From the NCBI RefSeq assembly GCF_040939455.1, contig NC_134117.1:64502501-64566500 (forward strand): DNA of 64,000 nt. Reading direction: 5' to 3'. Under the pieces are notes generated by a model. That model searched no databases, had not been told where the DNA came from, and saw only the letters and a program-made list of their open reading frames with translations. This stretch comes from Microcebus murinus (lineage: Eukaryota > Chordata > Mammalia > Primates > Cheirogaleidae). How positions within the stretch are numbered: the first letter of the stretch is position 1; every line of letters begins with the position of its first letter. Below are positions 24,655-35,387 of the stretch, in pieces. A program made the translations under genes and the position numbers.

Positions 24655-25835
24655 TCTTAGATCATGTCCCCTGGTCTCCACAGTTCTACAGAAGGGAACA
24701 CCAAAAGTTCCCGTGGGCTTCAGTTGTGAATGTTGTCTGAGAGTGGGAATCTATAGTCTTCTCAGACACTGCCAGGAGGAATACCCACCTGGTGGGCCCC
24801 AGCATTATTTCACAGGTTGTTAAAATGGAAATCCTGCCAATTGTAAGGAAAAGAGCAGCTGCTCTTACCTCTGGGGACTTCCTGCCTTCTGTTCCCTCCC
24901 ATTGCAGAACTGCGATGGGACTCCCATGGATCCTTGAATAGAAGGGCTGATGCTGGCACAGCCAGGGCCTCTAAAACTCTATTCCACTGCTCCTCTGCAT
25001 CCACTCTGATTGCCAGTAGCAGTGCTATGCCAGTTGGAGTGGTTTTCTGAATATACCTCTGGATGTGGGACAAGGCGAGGTGCTATGATGGGCCGCCTGC
25101 CTTGAGACTTGGGACATGAACTTGAGACATGACTTGGGAACTTCCATCTCTCTCTCTCAGGGGATCCTCAAAGTGGAGAGAGCCGTCTAGGAAATAAATC
25201 TGCTTTTAAGAACCACCTGCCATTATTCACTTATCTCCACCAGTACCTAGTATTTCCTGTAACGTGAAAACATTAGTTGTGAGATAACATGGTACACAGT
25301 ATCAGCCCTCAGTGAACGACCCCTTTGGTGCACCCAACCCCAGAAGCTAACCCTCCAGCTCTGGTTCCTGCTGTTGTGTCTGGCAAGGGTCACCTGATGG
25401 CCAGGGGAGATCAGTAGCCAGTGGGAAGGGAGGATCAGGCATGGGGAATCACTGAATTGACACTGATGCATACATCCCAACTTGATGGAGATTCACTGGA
25501 CCACATGATCTTATACTTTCAAGACTAACCTCTTTGGCAGAAGGAAGGATGCTAATAGAAAGAAATAATAATAGAAAGAAATTACATTTGTTTCATGTTC
25601 AAGAGTGTAATTATTGCCATAGCATTTCTGCATTCATATTACAAAATGTTAAGACATATATGAGGTGGAAAAAATAATGGAAGTAATTTAGGCTGATCTC
25701 TGACCCTGAAAAGAACTTCTATAGTGTTCTTAAAACATGGCCATGTAGCTATATTATGTAATTACACAAAGAGTGAGTCACAATTTTGCAAATAAATACC
25801 AATTTTTAGAGATAGCTGCATGTTAAAAGGTCTTC
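24655..25835. other. Unassigned 1.2 kb, moderately GC-rich
   Basis: No gene or repeat firmly recognised. The segment 24820-25210 is less AT-rich and ends with 'ggaaataaatctgctttt', which could be a polyadenylation-bearing LTR end, but no LTR family is recognised. Open frames of 77-87 codons on the minus strand have no domains. Confidence 0.4.
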
Positions 25836-25839
25836 CTTA

Positions 25840-25985
25840 TATTTGTACGGTGCAGTGTAATTCACAAAATGCTTTTCACCCACATTATCTCATTGTCTCA
25901 TCATTATAGCCTTGTAGGGACTCAGGGTCATCATTTAGGGACACCTCTTCCAATTGTCAAAACTTGGGAAATAGAAAATGTAGGC
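25840..25985 (-). mobile_element. MIR-like SINE fragment, antisense
   Basis: 'cacaaaatgcttttcaccca', 'attatctcattgtctcatca' and 'ttatagccttgtagggactc' resemble the reversed MIR middle. Diverged. Confidence 0.5.
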
Positions 25986-25989
25986 AATT

Positions 25990-26525
25990 AAGCAAAGTTA
26001 TTCTGACCTTAGTAGAACACTCTGAAGGATTAGAAAAGGAGCTTTTGTGATTATTTTTCCTTAAAATTCTCATATTTTAATAAGAATAAGATATAGCAAA
26101 ATATACTCCTTATCACGAATAATCTGGTAAGTCAAAGCTTCACTTAAGATTTTTCTCCATTACCAGCCATCATTGGTCTATGCCCTCACCCCATCTCTTA
26201 ATACTCTATTGATTCATACTTTAGACATTTCTAGTGGCAAAAGAAAAATATTCATCTTCCTAGCAAGCAGCCCCCATGCCCCACAAACACTCATGCACAT
26301 ACACATTCATTCCTCCACCTCATCAAACTGTTTAAAAACTATCAATTCCCTCTGCTTGAAATTTTACAATATAGGCATGTGTTTGGTTTAACAATAGCCT
26401 TTTAAAAAACTAAAATACTTCTAGGCATGTCATTAAACTTGGTGTGAACTGTGATATTTAATCAAATTCTTTCCTTCTATTGTTTTTTGTCAGTGATTAG
26501 AATTTTTTTGGTAGAAATTATTGAA
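25990..26525. other. No recognisable feature
   Basis: AT-rich; nothing supported. Confidence 0.4.
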
Positions 26526-26529
26526 TATC

Positions 26530-26603
26530 CTCTTTATTTTATTTTATTATTATTTTAATTGACATATAGTAATCACACATGTCAATGGGGTCCAGTGTGA
26601 TAT

Positions 26604-26654
<51 letters not shown>

Positions 26655-26700
26655 GCATAATGAACAAATTGCAGTAATTAGTGATTAGATATTTAAATAG
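26530..26700 (-). mobile_element. L1M/L1PB 3'UTR fragment, antisense
   Basis: 'aattgacatatagtaatcac', 'aatggggtccagtgtgatat' and 'aattgcagtaattagtgatt' are reversed L1 3'UTR wording. A TA/CA microsatellite has expanded inside it (26604-26652). Confidence 0.62.
26604..26652. repeat. (TA)n(CA)n microsatellite
   Basis: About 8 TA then 16 CA units within the L1 fragment. Confidence 0.95.
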
Positions 26701-26754
26701 GAATTTGGGTTGGGGAATAGAGCAGGGAAAAGAAAGGAGATGGGAGCTAAGTTT

Positions 26755-27320
26755 TTAGCATCTAGGTTTTGAAGCAAGCAGAGACTCAGACCCAGTTTAG
26801 GGTATCTGTAAGTTAGGAAAAAGAGGAGGAGCAAGAGTCAGAAGAGAACGTGGGAGGGGGAGAGTCAAAGACCATCTTCTGTCTTGACAATAACATGGGC
26901 AAGTTCTGGGATAAAGGATCTAAACTCTGTGCCCAGCCCTTCCTGTGGACACTTCCCTCAAGGGCCTTCAAGTCTAGATGGGTGGCTATAAGTGTCATAA
27001 AAATATATATGTACATAAACACATAGCCTAAATGACATATATAAACATTTTATGTAAAAATACATAAAAATGATACTATATATAATATAAGCACAAATAC
27101 AATAATTTGTTAAATTAGTCCATGTTAGAACTGAAAGATATCAGAGAAATTCTAGTCAAAAGGATGTACTTAATAGAGAGGAAAAAGGAGCATATTATGG
27201 GTAGGGAAGGAATCGTGAGTAAAAACTTGACCATGACTCCATTTATTTCCCCATTACTTATTTATCCATCCAGTATATATTTATTGCATGCTTACTATGT
27301 GCGAGACACAGTGATGGTAG
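26755..27320 (+). repeat. Inverted duplication, arm 1 (probable source)
   Basis: A 566-bp segment recurs in reverse complement at 28274-28840. By eye I count about six substitutions and one 1-bp indel, so about 98.8% identity. The right part of this arm (27240-27320) is the start of an L2 that continues past the arm to about 27530. The other copy stops dead inside it, so this arm is the likely original and the other the derived copy. Spacer between arms is 953 bp. A 72-codon open frame (27122-27340) is shared by both arms but has no recognisable domain and is not a credible gene. Confidence 0.93.
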
Positions 27321-27530
27321 TGTCTGAAGAACAGGCCTAACAGGCAGACATGGAGGATGCTTCCAAGGAGATCATAAAGAGATTTGGGGCTGGTGAGTTT
27401 TAGACCACCTCTAGAGCCCTTTGAAAACCAAACTAAGCACTTTGAATTCCATCCCCTAGGCATTAGCAAGCCATAGTATAGCAGGTCCTGGAATAATGTC
27501 CTTTCCTTCAACATTGTTTCAGTATAAAAG
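27240..27530 (-). mobile_element. L2 LINE 3' end, antisense
   Basis: 'ccattacttatttatccatc', 'tatttattgcatgcttacta', 'tgtgcgagacacagtgatgg', then 'gacatggaggatgcttccaa' form the reversed L2 end (attcaacaaatatttattgagc..., ctatgtgccaggcactg...). The sequence to 27530 ('gcactttgaattccatcccc') may continue the same element. Confidence 0.65.
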
Positions 27531-27559
27531 CTAATGAGAAACAAAATCAAGTTTTAGTG

Positions 27560-27860
27560 GGTACCACTATCTGTATGGCGTTTGCACATTCTCCCTTCCA
27601 AGTCTAAGTCTATCTGGATTTTCTCCAGGTACTCTGCTTTCCCCCCACATCCAAAAGCTGTGCAGTTTGGGTGAATTGGCTTGCCTCAGTTGCCGCACTC
27701 TGAGTGTGTGTGGGCGTGCGTGAGTGTGCCCTGCTTCGGATGGCTGCCTGTCCAGGGTTCATTCCCCCCTTGCACCCTGAGCTGCCAGGAGAGGCTCTGG
27801 CCACCTGCGACCCTGAAATAGAATAAGCAGGTTGGAAATAAATGAAGCAATCAATATAAA
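27560..27860 (+). mobile_element. Ancient LINE 3' tail (CR1/RTE/L2-like)
   Basis: 'gcgtttgcacattctccctt', 'ctggattttctccaggtact', 'ccccccacatccaaaagctg', 'agtttgggtgaattggcttg', 'ggctgcctgtccagggttca' and 'ctggccacctgcgaccctga', then 'gaataagcaggttggaaata', follow a 3' tail shared by old vertebrate LINEs (gtttgcatgttctcc..., gacctgtccagggtg..., gataagcggttgaaaatga). I cannot say which clade. It is unusually GC-rich and well preserved for its age. Confidence 0.6.
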
Positions 27861-27864
27861 TTAT

Positions 27865-28200
27865 TGTCCAATAAAAATTCATCAAGTCTACCATAATCGT
27901 ACAAATGCACGACAGTAAACAATACGGTACACTGTATTCGTGATTGCTTTTGAACTTTGTGTTAACAGAAGGTGCTCCTGAAAATTTTGTCTTTGCAAGT
28001 GTTCATCTCTTGATTTGTCCCACCACCGTTGTGGCTGTCTCACCAATTCCCTCACCAATTCAACAAAAATTGGGTAAACAGTTATCTTATTTTGTTTTTC
28101 ATTAACCTCTCTTAAATGTATGGATAGTTCACATTTATTTCAATGTTTAATATTAGAAGTGTTTTGGCCATTTAGAGGTTTGGGAATGTTCTAATGACCA
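27865..28200. other. Unassigned
   Basis: No gene or repeat recognised. It holds several CpGs (tcgtacaaatgcacgacag, caatacggtacactgtattc) that stand out in this window. Confidence 0.4.
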
Positions 28201-28205
28201 CAAAT

Positions 28206-28945
28206 AGGCCACAGTGAGTGGACACAGTGGCAGAGTCCTGTAGTCCCGGCTACTCAGGAGGCTGAGTAGCCTCCTACCATCACTGTGTCTCGCACATAGT
28301 AAGCATGCAATAAATATATACTGGATGGATAAATAAGTGATGGGGAAATAAATGGAGTCATGGTCAAGTTTTTACTCATGATTCCTTCCCTACCCATAAT
28401 ATGCTCCTTTTTCCTCTCTATTAAGTACATCCTTTTGACTAGAATTTCTCTGATATCTTTCAGTTCTAACATGGACTAATTTAACAAATTATTGTATTTG
28501 TGCTTATATGTATATATAGTATCATTTTTATGTATTTTTACATAAAATGTTTATATATGTCATTTAGGCTATGTGTTTATGTACATATATATTTTTATGA
28601 CACTTATAGCCACCCATCTAGACTTGAAGGCCCTTGAGGGAAGTGTCCACAGGAAGGGCTGGGCACAGAGTTTAGATCCTTTATCCCAGAACTTGCCCAT
28701 GTTATTGTCAAGATAGAAGATGGTCTTTGGCTCTCCCCGTCCCACGTTCTCTTCTGACTCTTGCTCCTCCTCTTTTTCCTAACTTACAGATACCCTAAAC
28801 TGGGCCTGAGTCTCTGCTTGCTTCAAAACCTAGATGCTAAGGATCTAGGAAGGATCAAGGCCAGGAATTCGAGGCTGTGATTGGGCCTGTGAGGAGCCAT
28901 TGCATATCAGTTTGGGAAACAGCAAGATCCTGCCTCTTAGGGGAA
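28206..28945 (+). mobile_element. Free right Alu monomer (FRAM-like), split
   Basis: The left part (28206-28267) holds 'ctgtagtcccggctactcag' and 'gaggctgag'. The right part (28841-28945) holds 'ggccaggaattcgaggctgt', 'gattgggcctgtgaggagcc', 'attgcatatcagtttgggaa' and 'cagcaagatcctgcctctta'. Together they give one 7SL-derived monomer of about 165 bp ending in an A-rich tail. The 567-bp inverted duplicate lies between them, and little or no monomer sequence seems lost. Confidence 0.75.
28274..28840 (-). repeat. Inverted duplication, arm 2 (inserted copy)
   Basis: Reverse complement of 26755-27320. Left edge is inside a FRAM-like monomer just after a short hairpin (28256-28275). Right edge is at 'tagatgctaa' (28831-28840), after which the monomer resumes. 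There is no poly-A tail and no clear target duplication, so it is not an ordinary retrotransposition. Confidence 0.93.
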
Positions 28946-28949
28946 AAAT

Positions 28950-30205
28950 TTTTTAAAAAGAGAAAGAAATATGCCTTAAGAACTTAAAACTCTTTAGCCT
29001 ATGATAAAATTGTTTTTGTTATACATCATTTTGCTTGAAATTGCAGTATCCAAGAACCTACTGATGTCATTGAGAACTTATTATATATTTCTTTTTTCTC
29101 TGTTGACTATAGACTCTGTACTTAAACTTCTAGTCTTAAAAGAGCTCTGCTTTCTAAATTACAGACATAGGTGGATACATTTCTGAAGAAACCACCCTAT
29201 TTCTATCTAAAAATTTAAGGCTCTACTCTTTAAATGGCATTTCCAGAGAAGATTTCAGGAAAATGAATGTTGCCAAAAGAAACCTATAATTCCCTAAGGG
29301 AGCAATATTAATTAGAGAAATATGTGCCTCTGAATTCATCCAATTTGCATTTCATTTTATGGTTTATTTTTTGCAAACAGTTTACTAAATGATTGCAGTT
29401 GCAGATGGTTGAATTATTACCATCAGATGGCTGCCATGGCTGATATTACAGAAAAGGATAGAGTCTGTTTTTTTATAAATAATACAAAATCAGTGTTTAG
29501 CTTTAAAAAAACATGTGACTTTCTGTTATGGCTGGCCCTTGATGGCAATGATCCCAATAGAAGGTAGCAAGGAATCAGTCTGTTGGAATGTCCAGATGGG
29601 TCAGGAAAGCCTGCTAAGTCAAATTTCCCCTTTGTCTCTAGACAAAAGCTATCCCAGCTCTCATGACTTCTTTAACACTCCTGAATGGTGTAGGTTTTGG
29701 AGCTACGTGAGTATTACAAGAAGATACTAGATCTCCGATCCAGCCAAAATTGGTTATTGTCACCAACATTCCAGTCTGCCCGACTGTCCTAATGACAGGC
29801 AGTGCCAACATTCAGCACAGCAATTTTGTGAGAGCAAACATAAAGAGGTTCCAGGCATGTAGGTCATCCTCCACGTTTCAGTAGAACCTGAGCATCAGTA
29901 GAACATTTTTAAATCTGGAATGTGTTGGGCTGTAGATTACTGTTTTATTTTTGTAGTTAAGAGTAAGTGAAAGATGTTGTATATGAATGCTATCTACTAA
30001 CACTGTTCTGGTTAAAGCACCATTTCAAAAATGATTTCACATATTAATAGAAAAAGTCATTTCTCGTGATCGGCACTTATATGAAAAGAATTTAGAATTG
30101 CAAAATAAAGTTATTGTGACAAGCAACTAAAGTAGGGCTTCATTCTAAATTTATATCAATGCAATTCACCTAGATACAGACAGACAGACAGTGCTAAGTA
30201 CAGGT
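28950..30205. other. Unassigned 1.25 kb
   Basis: No gene or repeat firmly recognised. A 71-codon frame at 29515-29730 has no domain. Short GACA repeats lie at 30177-30190. Confidence 0.4.
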
Positions 30206-30209
30206 GTGT

Positions 30210-30505
30210 GTGTGTTTTTTCTTTCAATATTTATTCAACATTCAACAGATTCTTATTAGGCCTTTTCTCTGTTCTAGACTCTCTTCTGGGCTTAGAAGTA
30301 ATAGTGGAAAAAACCATTAAAGCCTCTGTAATCATTAAGGTGCTAAGATTAGAGAATTATAAATATCTGTGAGGGCATTGAGCAGAAGGAGCTAACTTGT
30401 TGGGTATAGCTGTGATCACTGATGTGGTTGGTGGGGAAGAAATGGAAGTCTTTATGGAGAAAGCAATGTTTAAGCTAAGATCTGCAGTATATATAATCCT
30501 GCAAG
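30210..30505 (-). mobile_element. L2 LINE 3' end, antisense
   Basis: 'atatttattcaacattcaac', 'ctctgttctagactctcttc', 'tgggcttagaagtaatagtg' and 'ccattaaagcctctgtaatc' are the reversed L2 end. 'ggaagtctttatggagaaag' and 'caatgtttaagctaagatct' continue it. Confidence 0.65.
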
Positions 30506-30509
30506 TTAT

Positions 30510-31030
30510 TTAGAAAGTATCATCACCAGGCCTTGGCAATAAATTTCTTCACTAAATACATGATTTGGAGAGAAATAAGTAACTTCCAAGTTTCTGTATT
30601 TGGGTATATGGCTGTATAGTGTTCCTTTTACTTGGACATAACAGATCAGTGCAGGAAGACAGTGAATTTAGCTTTAAAATTTAAAGACTAACTGACACTA
30701 ATGGCAAAGAGAACAGTAATGTAGGTGGCCACCAGCTACCTACAAAAATAGGTCCAAGGGTTTCCCTGTGTAATGAAAGATGGTGACATCTCAGGCTTGT
30801 ATTCCTGAGAACAGATTACATAGAACTGGTCATCCTCTTGTCTAGGAGAGGAGATGGGGCTCTTCTGCAGGCATAAGCAAAATCATTTCTTAAACTGAAT
30901 TGACAGATGAATAGTACTCAGGATAATGAAATTAATGTGTTCTAGTCTGCATTCTTAGACCCTTGATACTCAAAGAGTTGCTGACTAACTAGCAGTCTTG
31001 GCATGGCAAGGAAACTGGTTGGAAATAAAA
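30510..31030. other. No recognisable feature
   Basis: No supported gene or repeat. Confidence 0.4.
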
Positions 31031-31031
31031 A

Positions 31032-31130
31032 ATCTAGGGCTTCCCTCTATCTGCTGAATCAGAATCTGAATTTTACAAGACCTCCAGGTGATTGGAAAGC
31101 ACATTAAAGTTACAAAGCACTGCTCAAGGC
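31032..31130 (+). mobile_element. MER5A-type hAT fragment
   Basis: 'ctgctgaatcagaatctgaa' followed by 'acctccaggtgattggaaag' and 'aaagttacaaagcactg' is the 3' half of MER5A. The adjacent L1 insertion begins just downstream. Confidence 0.7.
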
Positions 31131-31151
31131 CACTATTGCAATCCAACTTTT

Positions 31152-31487
31152 TATATTATTATTATTTCAGCATACTATGGCGGTACAACTGTTTAGGTTA
31201 CATATATTGCCTTTGCCCTGCCCTCCCTGAGTCAGAGCTTCAAGCGTGTCTATCCTCCAGACAGTGTGCATTGCACTCATCATGTATGTATACACCCATT
31301 CACCTCTCCCCCTTCCCATCTGCCCAACGCCTGATGAATGTTATTCCTATATGTGCACTTAGGTGTTGATCAGTTAAAGTCAATTTGATGGTGAGTACAT
31401 GTGGTGCTTATTTTTCCATTCTTCACTTAGCAGAATGAGTTCCAGCTCTATCCAGGATAACATAAGAGGTGCTATATTGATAAAGGG
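31152..31487 (-). mobile_element. Short L1 3' end insertion with clean TSD
   Basis: A 336-bp 5'-truncated L1 on the minus strand. It shows the reversed 3'UTR ('cattcacctctcccccttcc', 'aggtgttgatcagttaaagt') and the end of ORF2 ('tccagctctatccaggataa'), with a T/A-rich tail on the left. It is flanked by a perfect 14-bp duplication 'gcaatccaactttt' (31138-31151 and 31488-31501). The intact duplication suggests a fairly recent event. Confidence 0.93.
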
Positions 31488-31504
31488 CAATCCAACTTTT
31501 GCTT

Positions 31505-32980
31505 TTGAGCTTGACACTTAAGAAAATCTGAATCACCTGAAAAAAATGTGAGGGAAACAGCATCAGAAGGGTGAGGAAATGACATACTACAGGGAACAAG
31601 AGATGGTCAACCAAGAAATAGGCTAATGTACAAGGAATATAGCTTTTCTCTTTAGATTCATCAAAGTCAGTCATGTGAACTCAAGTGTTAAAAAGCAGGT
31701 CAGTGAGTAAAACAAAACACAAAAGAAAACAATGAAAAACAATAAATTCATTTTAGGTAAATATAAAACAATTATAAAAGAAAATATATCTAATAATTTA
31801 GGGGAGAAGATGGTGATGTTATTTGTAAATTATCTAACACTGGAGAGGAAAAGAAGAGGAAGGAAGGAAGAAATTGATTAGTATTTATTTTGTCAACTAA
31901 TTTGAACCAAGTACTGACTATGTTTTGCATGTTTCTTATTTTACTGGATGCCTGGCATTATAATCATAACAGAAGATAAAAAATAAAGAAAACATAGTGG
32001 GAACAGCAAAAGATGAAACACTAAAAGCCCAGACTGCTTTCATTCCCCTTAATGGTTTGATTCCAGGGCAAACAGAATGGCCACAGTGAGCCTGTCTTTT
32101 CCATTTTACTGCTGGTACCTGGTGTTTTGTCTTGAGCCCCCATCCCCTCCTCCCATTGCTAACCATGGCATTTTCAGCCGATTTTTATCTTTATTTCCTA
32201 CATGTGGATGCACAGGGTTTCTTCCATTTTATTGGCTGGCAATTTTGAAATCTTTAAGTGGTGATGGGATTTGAGCATGGTTTATGTTGGCCATTACACC
32301 TTGCCTGAGTCAGATGCTGTGCAAGGTGTAGGGACGTCTGCAAGGGCAGGCTTCAGAGCTTTTATTAGCCTCGGGTCTCATTCGGTTTCCAGCCACACAC
32401 TGATAGTGCCTTTCTTCTTGCCTTCCGTTTGAAAGAAGATGCTTTCCATATTTCAAGCCTCAGAAGTGCACTGCATGAAACAACACAGAGGAATGAATCA
32501 TTGCTTGCTTTTTTTTTTTTTTTATCACCAAGACTCATTACGTAAATAATACGGGGTTTTATAGTAAATATGCACAATGGTGTTTATAGTGAGTTGACCA
32601 GTAAACACGCAGAGCTTCCGTGTTACAAATTGTCTTAGATGCCATTAAAGAAGTAATGACGTTGTAAAAATCAAATAAAAAAAAGGATAAGTACAGATTA
32701 CCTTTTTTTTTTTTCTGCTCCTAATTCATGCTTCTGACTCTGGAACTGGATGTACGAATTTTTACTACAGCCTGGTTGGTCTGATGCAATTCATAAGAGA
32801 TGCCTTGTGGTAACTGCATAGTGAAAGAACTTTTCAACTCTGGGAAGCCAAGCTTTGTTATAAGTTGCATTATTATATATATATATATTTTTTTTTTCTC
32901 AGTAGGTGCTTCATTGCCTAATCACCTGAGAGTATCAAAGTTCTATCTTTTGAAGATTAATGAGAAAGGAAGAAAGAAAG
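31505..32980. other. Unassigned 1.5 kb
   Basis: No gene recognised. 32030-32460 is less AT-rich and looks unique. Two poly-T runs (32510-32523, 32703-32715) and a short TA run (32876-32888) occur. Confidence 0.4.
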
Positions 32981-32984
32981 CGAC

Positions 32985-33240
32985 TCACACTTAACATTAT
33001 TTACGGTGTGCCAGGCACTTTAGCATATTTTCTTTGACCCCCACGGTGACATTAACATGAAGCATTATTGTTACATTTCGGAGTTGAATAAACAGAGCCC
33101 AGGTGATGGGAACTGTTTACTCACTCTGTATTTGGCTTGCTGTGTGTGCACACGTGTTGGATTTTAAATCTTCTCAACAATGTTATAGTGAAGAGACCAT
33201 TATCTCCATTTTGTAGACAAAAAGTGTGGTTGATATGAGT
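32985..33240 (-). mobile_element. MIR SINE fragments, antisense
   Basis: 'acggtgtgccaggcacttta' opens one MIR-like block. A second partial copy follows at about 33160-33230 ('aaatcttctcaacaatgtta', 'attatctccattttgtagac'). Two decayed neighbouring copies, or one with an insertion. Confidence 0.55.
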
Positions 33241-33334
33241 GGTTTAAAATGTCCATTTTTGACCTATTTGGGTCTTTGTTACATATATTAAAGGATTTTC
33301 CCACTTGAAATTATTAGCACTTTGGATTGAATAA

Positions 33335-33515
33335 CTCTTTTTTGGGGGGGGACCAGGGGGCTGTCCTGTGCATTCTAGAATGTTATTTAACAGCATCCCT
33401 GGGCTTTGCCTGGTTCTGGATGCCCATAGTATACTCTCCTCGCCCCCAACAATTATGACAACAAAAAGCCTCCAGACGTATTGCCTAAGAGGCAAGACTG
33501 TCACCAGCTAAGAGA
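33335..33515 (-). mobile_element. hAT-Charlie-type non-autonomous element
   Basis: 'ggggggctgtcctgtgcatt' is interrupted here by an 'accagg' variant. Then come 'cagcatccctgggctttgcc', 'acaattatgacaacaaaaag' and 'cctccagacgtattgcctaa', the reversed order of a common hAT-Charlie MITE whose forward strand has 'gacatttttggttgtcac'. The ends are degraded. Confidence 0.7.
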
Positions 33516-33599
33516 AATAAAACAAAGGGGTGACCATGGCAAGTAAGTGACAATTGTGGATTACAGTGGAGATCTAGGAGACTACACATCTCTTGATCA

Positions 33600-33810
33600 C
33601 TTAAATAATTACTAATAAATAGTAAGTGTAGCTAAGATTTATTTAGTGCATACATATGAAGTACATACTATAATTCCTTTTCACATGTGGGGAAAGTGAG
33701 GCACAGCATGGTTAAATCATTTCCCTAAGGTTGAAGGCTTATAAATGGTGAAGTGACTATTTAAAGTCAGGCAGCACAGGGTCAGTGCATTCTTTGTACA
33801 CTCTACATCC
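33600..33810 (-). mobile_element. MIR SINE, antisense
   Basis: 'gatttatttagtgcatacat', 'gaaagtgaggcacagcatgg', 'aggttgaaggcttataaatg' and 'gtcagtgcattctttgtaca' are reversed MIR blocks. Confidence 0.65.
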
Positions 33811-33814
33811 TCTG

Positions 33815-34600
33815 ATGGCAGACACTCTTGGTGATCTACCCATTTTCAACCCCCTGCATTATAGGAAGAGCCGTACTTCCATTGGAGGGGCTTCTGATAT
33901 CAGAGACTTGATTTCCCTTTCTGCACAGCTTTGTCATAAACCACTAATCCATCGGTACTAGTGGTTTGGCTTCAAGTGACGGTGTGGCTGCTGCTTGTGG
34001 ACACTCTAGCAAAGTATTCCACTTGGATAAAAGAGAGACATGCTAAGAGAAACTTCTCCTTTCCTTGCCATTTAGACTCTGAGACATGGCATCTATAATG
34101 AGCATGACAGCAAAGCCAAGGTATGAAGTCCAGGGCTTTGAAGACTTGGAGTAGAAGGATAATACCACTGAGAATATAACTGACCCTGGGACTACCTACC
34201 CCAAACATCTGTTTTGACAGATAAAAACCTCGTATTGATGAAGTCACTTTTACTTGGGCATTATTTCATTTGCAGTTGATACCATCTTAACTTATATGCT
34301 CCCAAGAAGCTAATACTTTAGATGTCTTTTATCTTATCCTTTTTAGAGAACTCAGATGCAGACTATTGATTTAATCACGCTCTTTCATTCATGATTCTTA
34401 GTTCTCTCTTGTTATAGCTATGTCTTTATTCTTTGTAATCTCTGTATCCTACCAGCAATAAATCTGAAGATTTTGATATGGATATTTTTATTAGTATGCA
34501 TTTATGTCAAATGTTGAATGTCATTTTGTTTGCATGTATTGCTAATTTATATAATAAAAATAGGATAAGTAATTACAGAGAATTTAATATTTTCTAGAAT
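33815..34600. other. No recognisable feature
   Basis: Unique-looking sequence. A 91-codon minus-strand frame (33972-34247) has no domain I recognise. Confidence 0.4.
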
Positions 34601-34604
34601 TTAC

Positions 34605-34735
34605 TAAAATGCTTTTCATACATTGACTCATTTAATTCTTACAACAACTCTATGAGAGAGGCACATCATTATCTAAACTTTATGAATGAGGAAACTGAGT
34701 CATGGAGAGGCATATAAATGACGCTGGGCTACAGA
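34605..34735 (-). mobile_element. MIR SINE fragment, antisense
   Basis: 'tgcttttcatacattgactc', 'atttaattcttacaacaact', 'ctatgagagaggcacatcat' and 'aggaaactgagtcatggaga' are clear reversed MIR wording. Confidence 0.8.
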
Positions 34736-34739
34736 TATC

Positions 34740-35375
34740 ATTATTGTTCTGCTTATTACATTTTTCACTCAGCACTTTGACCTTTAGGTCTAACAACACA
34801 GGTCCTGTGCACATACTCTATTGCTTATGGCATGATATTCCATTGAGTGTATCCTCCACTTGGATCTCTAGATGGCCTCCAAATTTCTGCCTCTGAAAAT
34901 AAGGGTACATGGAACATACTTATTCAGGTTTACTTAGAGATTCTGATATACAGGATATATAGAAAGTTATATATCCCAAAGCAGAACTTCAGGTTTACAG
35001 TGAACATATGTCATGCTTTGAATAAAATATATAACCTGATTATATTGTGAGTGACTGCACTAGACATCATGACCACTAAACATGCACCAGGGGTCTTACT
35101 TATGTCCCCATATCCCTGCCAACATTTGGCAGTACCCAGCACTGTGACTTTTGCCAAACTATTCAGAGTAAAATCATGTATTATTATGTTTACATGCTCA
35201 TTTTTCTAATTACTAACAAGTTTGAGCATCTTCCTATAATTTGTAATAAGATTTCTCCTTAAGATTTCAGTATTTAAAATGTAACCCATTTTCATTCCAT
35301 GTACATCATTTTTATTCTACACCAATGATCAAGTGGGAAAATTTGTTCATATGTTAAATATCGATAGTTTGTGAA
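34740..35375 (-). other. Possible L1M 3' debris, antisense
   Basis: 'ggcatgatattccattgagt' and 'aagtttgagcatcttcctat' hint at a decayed antisense L1M (usual wording: atagtattccattgtatgg; gagcatcttttcatatg). Too weak for a firm call and otherwise unassigned. Confidence 0.35.
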
Positions 35376-35387
35376 AAAATCAATAGA

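Noticed and set aside
24446..24823. 125-codon plus-strand open frame
   Set aside because: The first half is antisense MIR. No domain in the rest and no transcript signal.
27122..28472. Two near-identical 72-codon frames on opposite strands as a duplicated gene
   Set aside because: They are simply the shared part of the inverted duplication. No domain is visible, and one end is L2 sequence.
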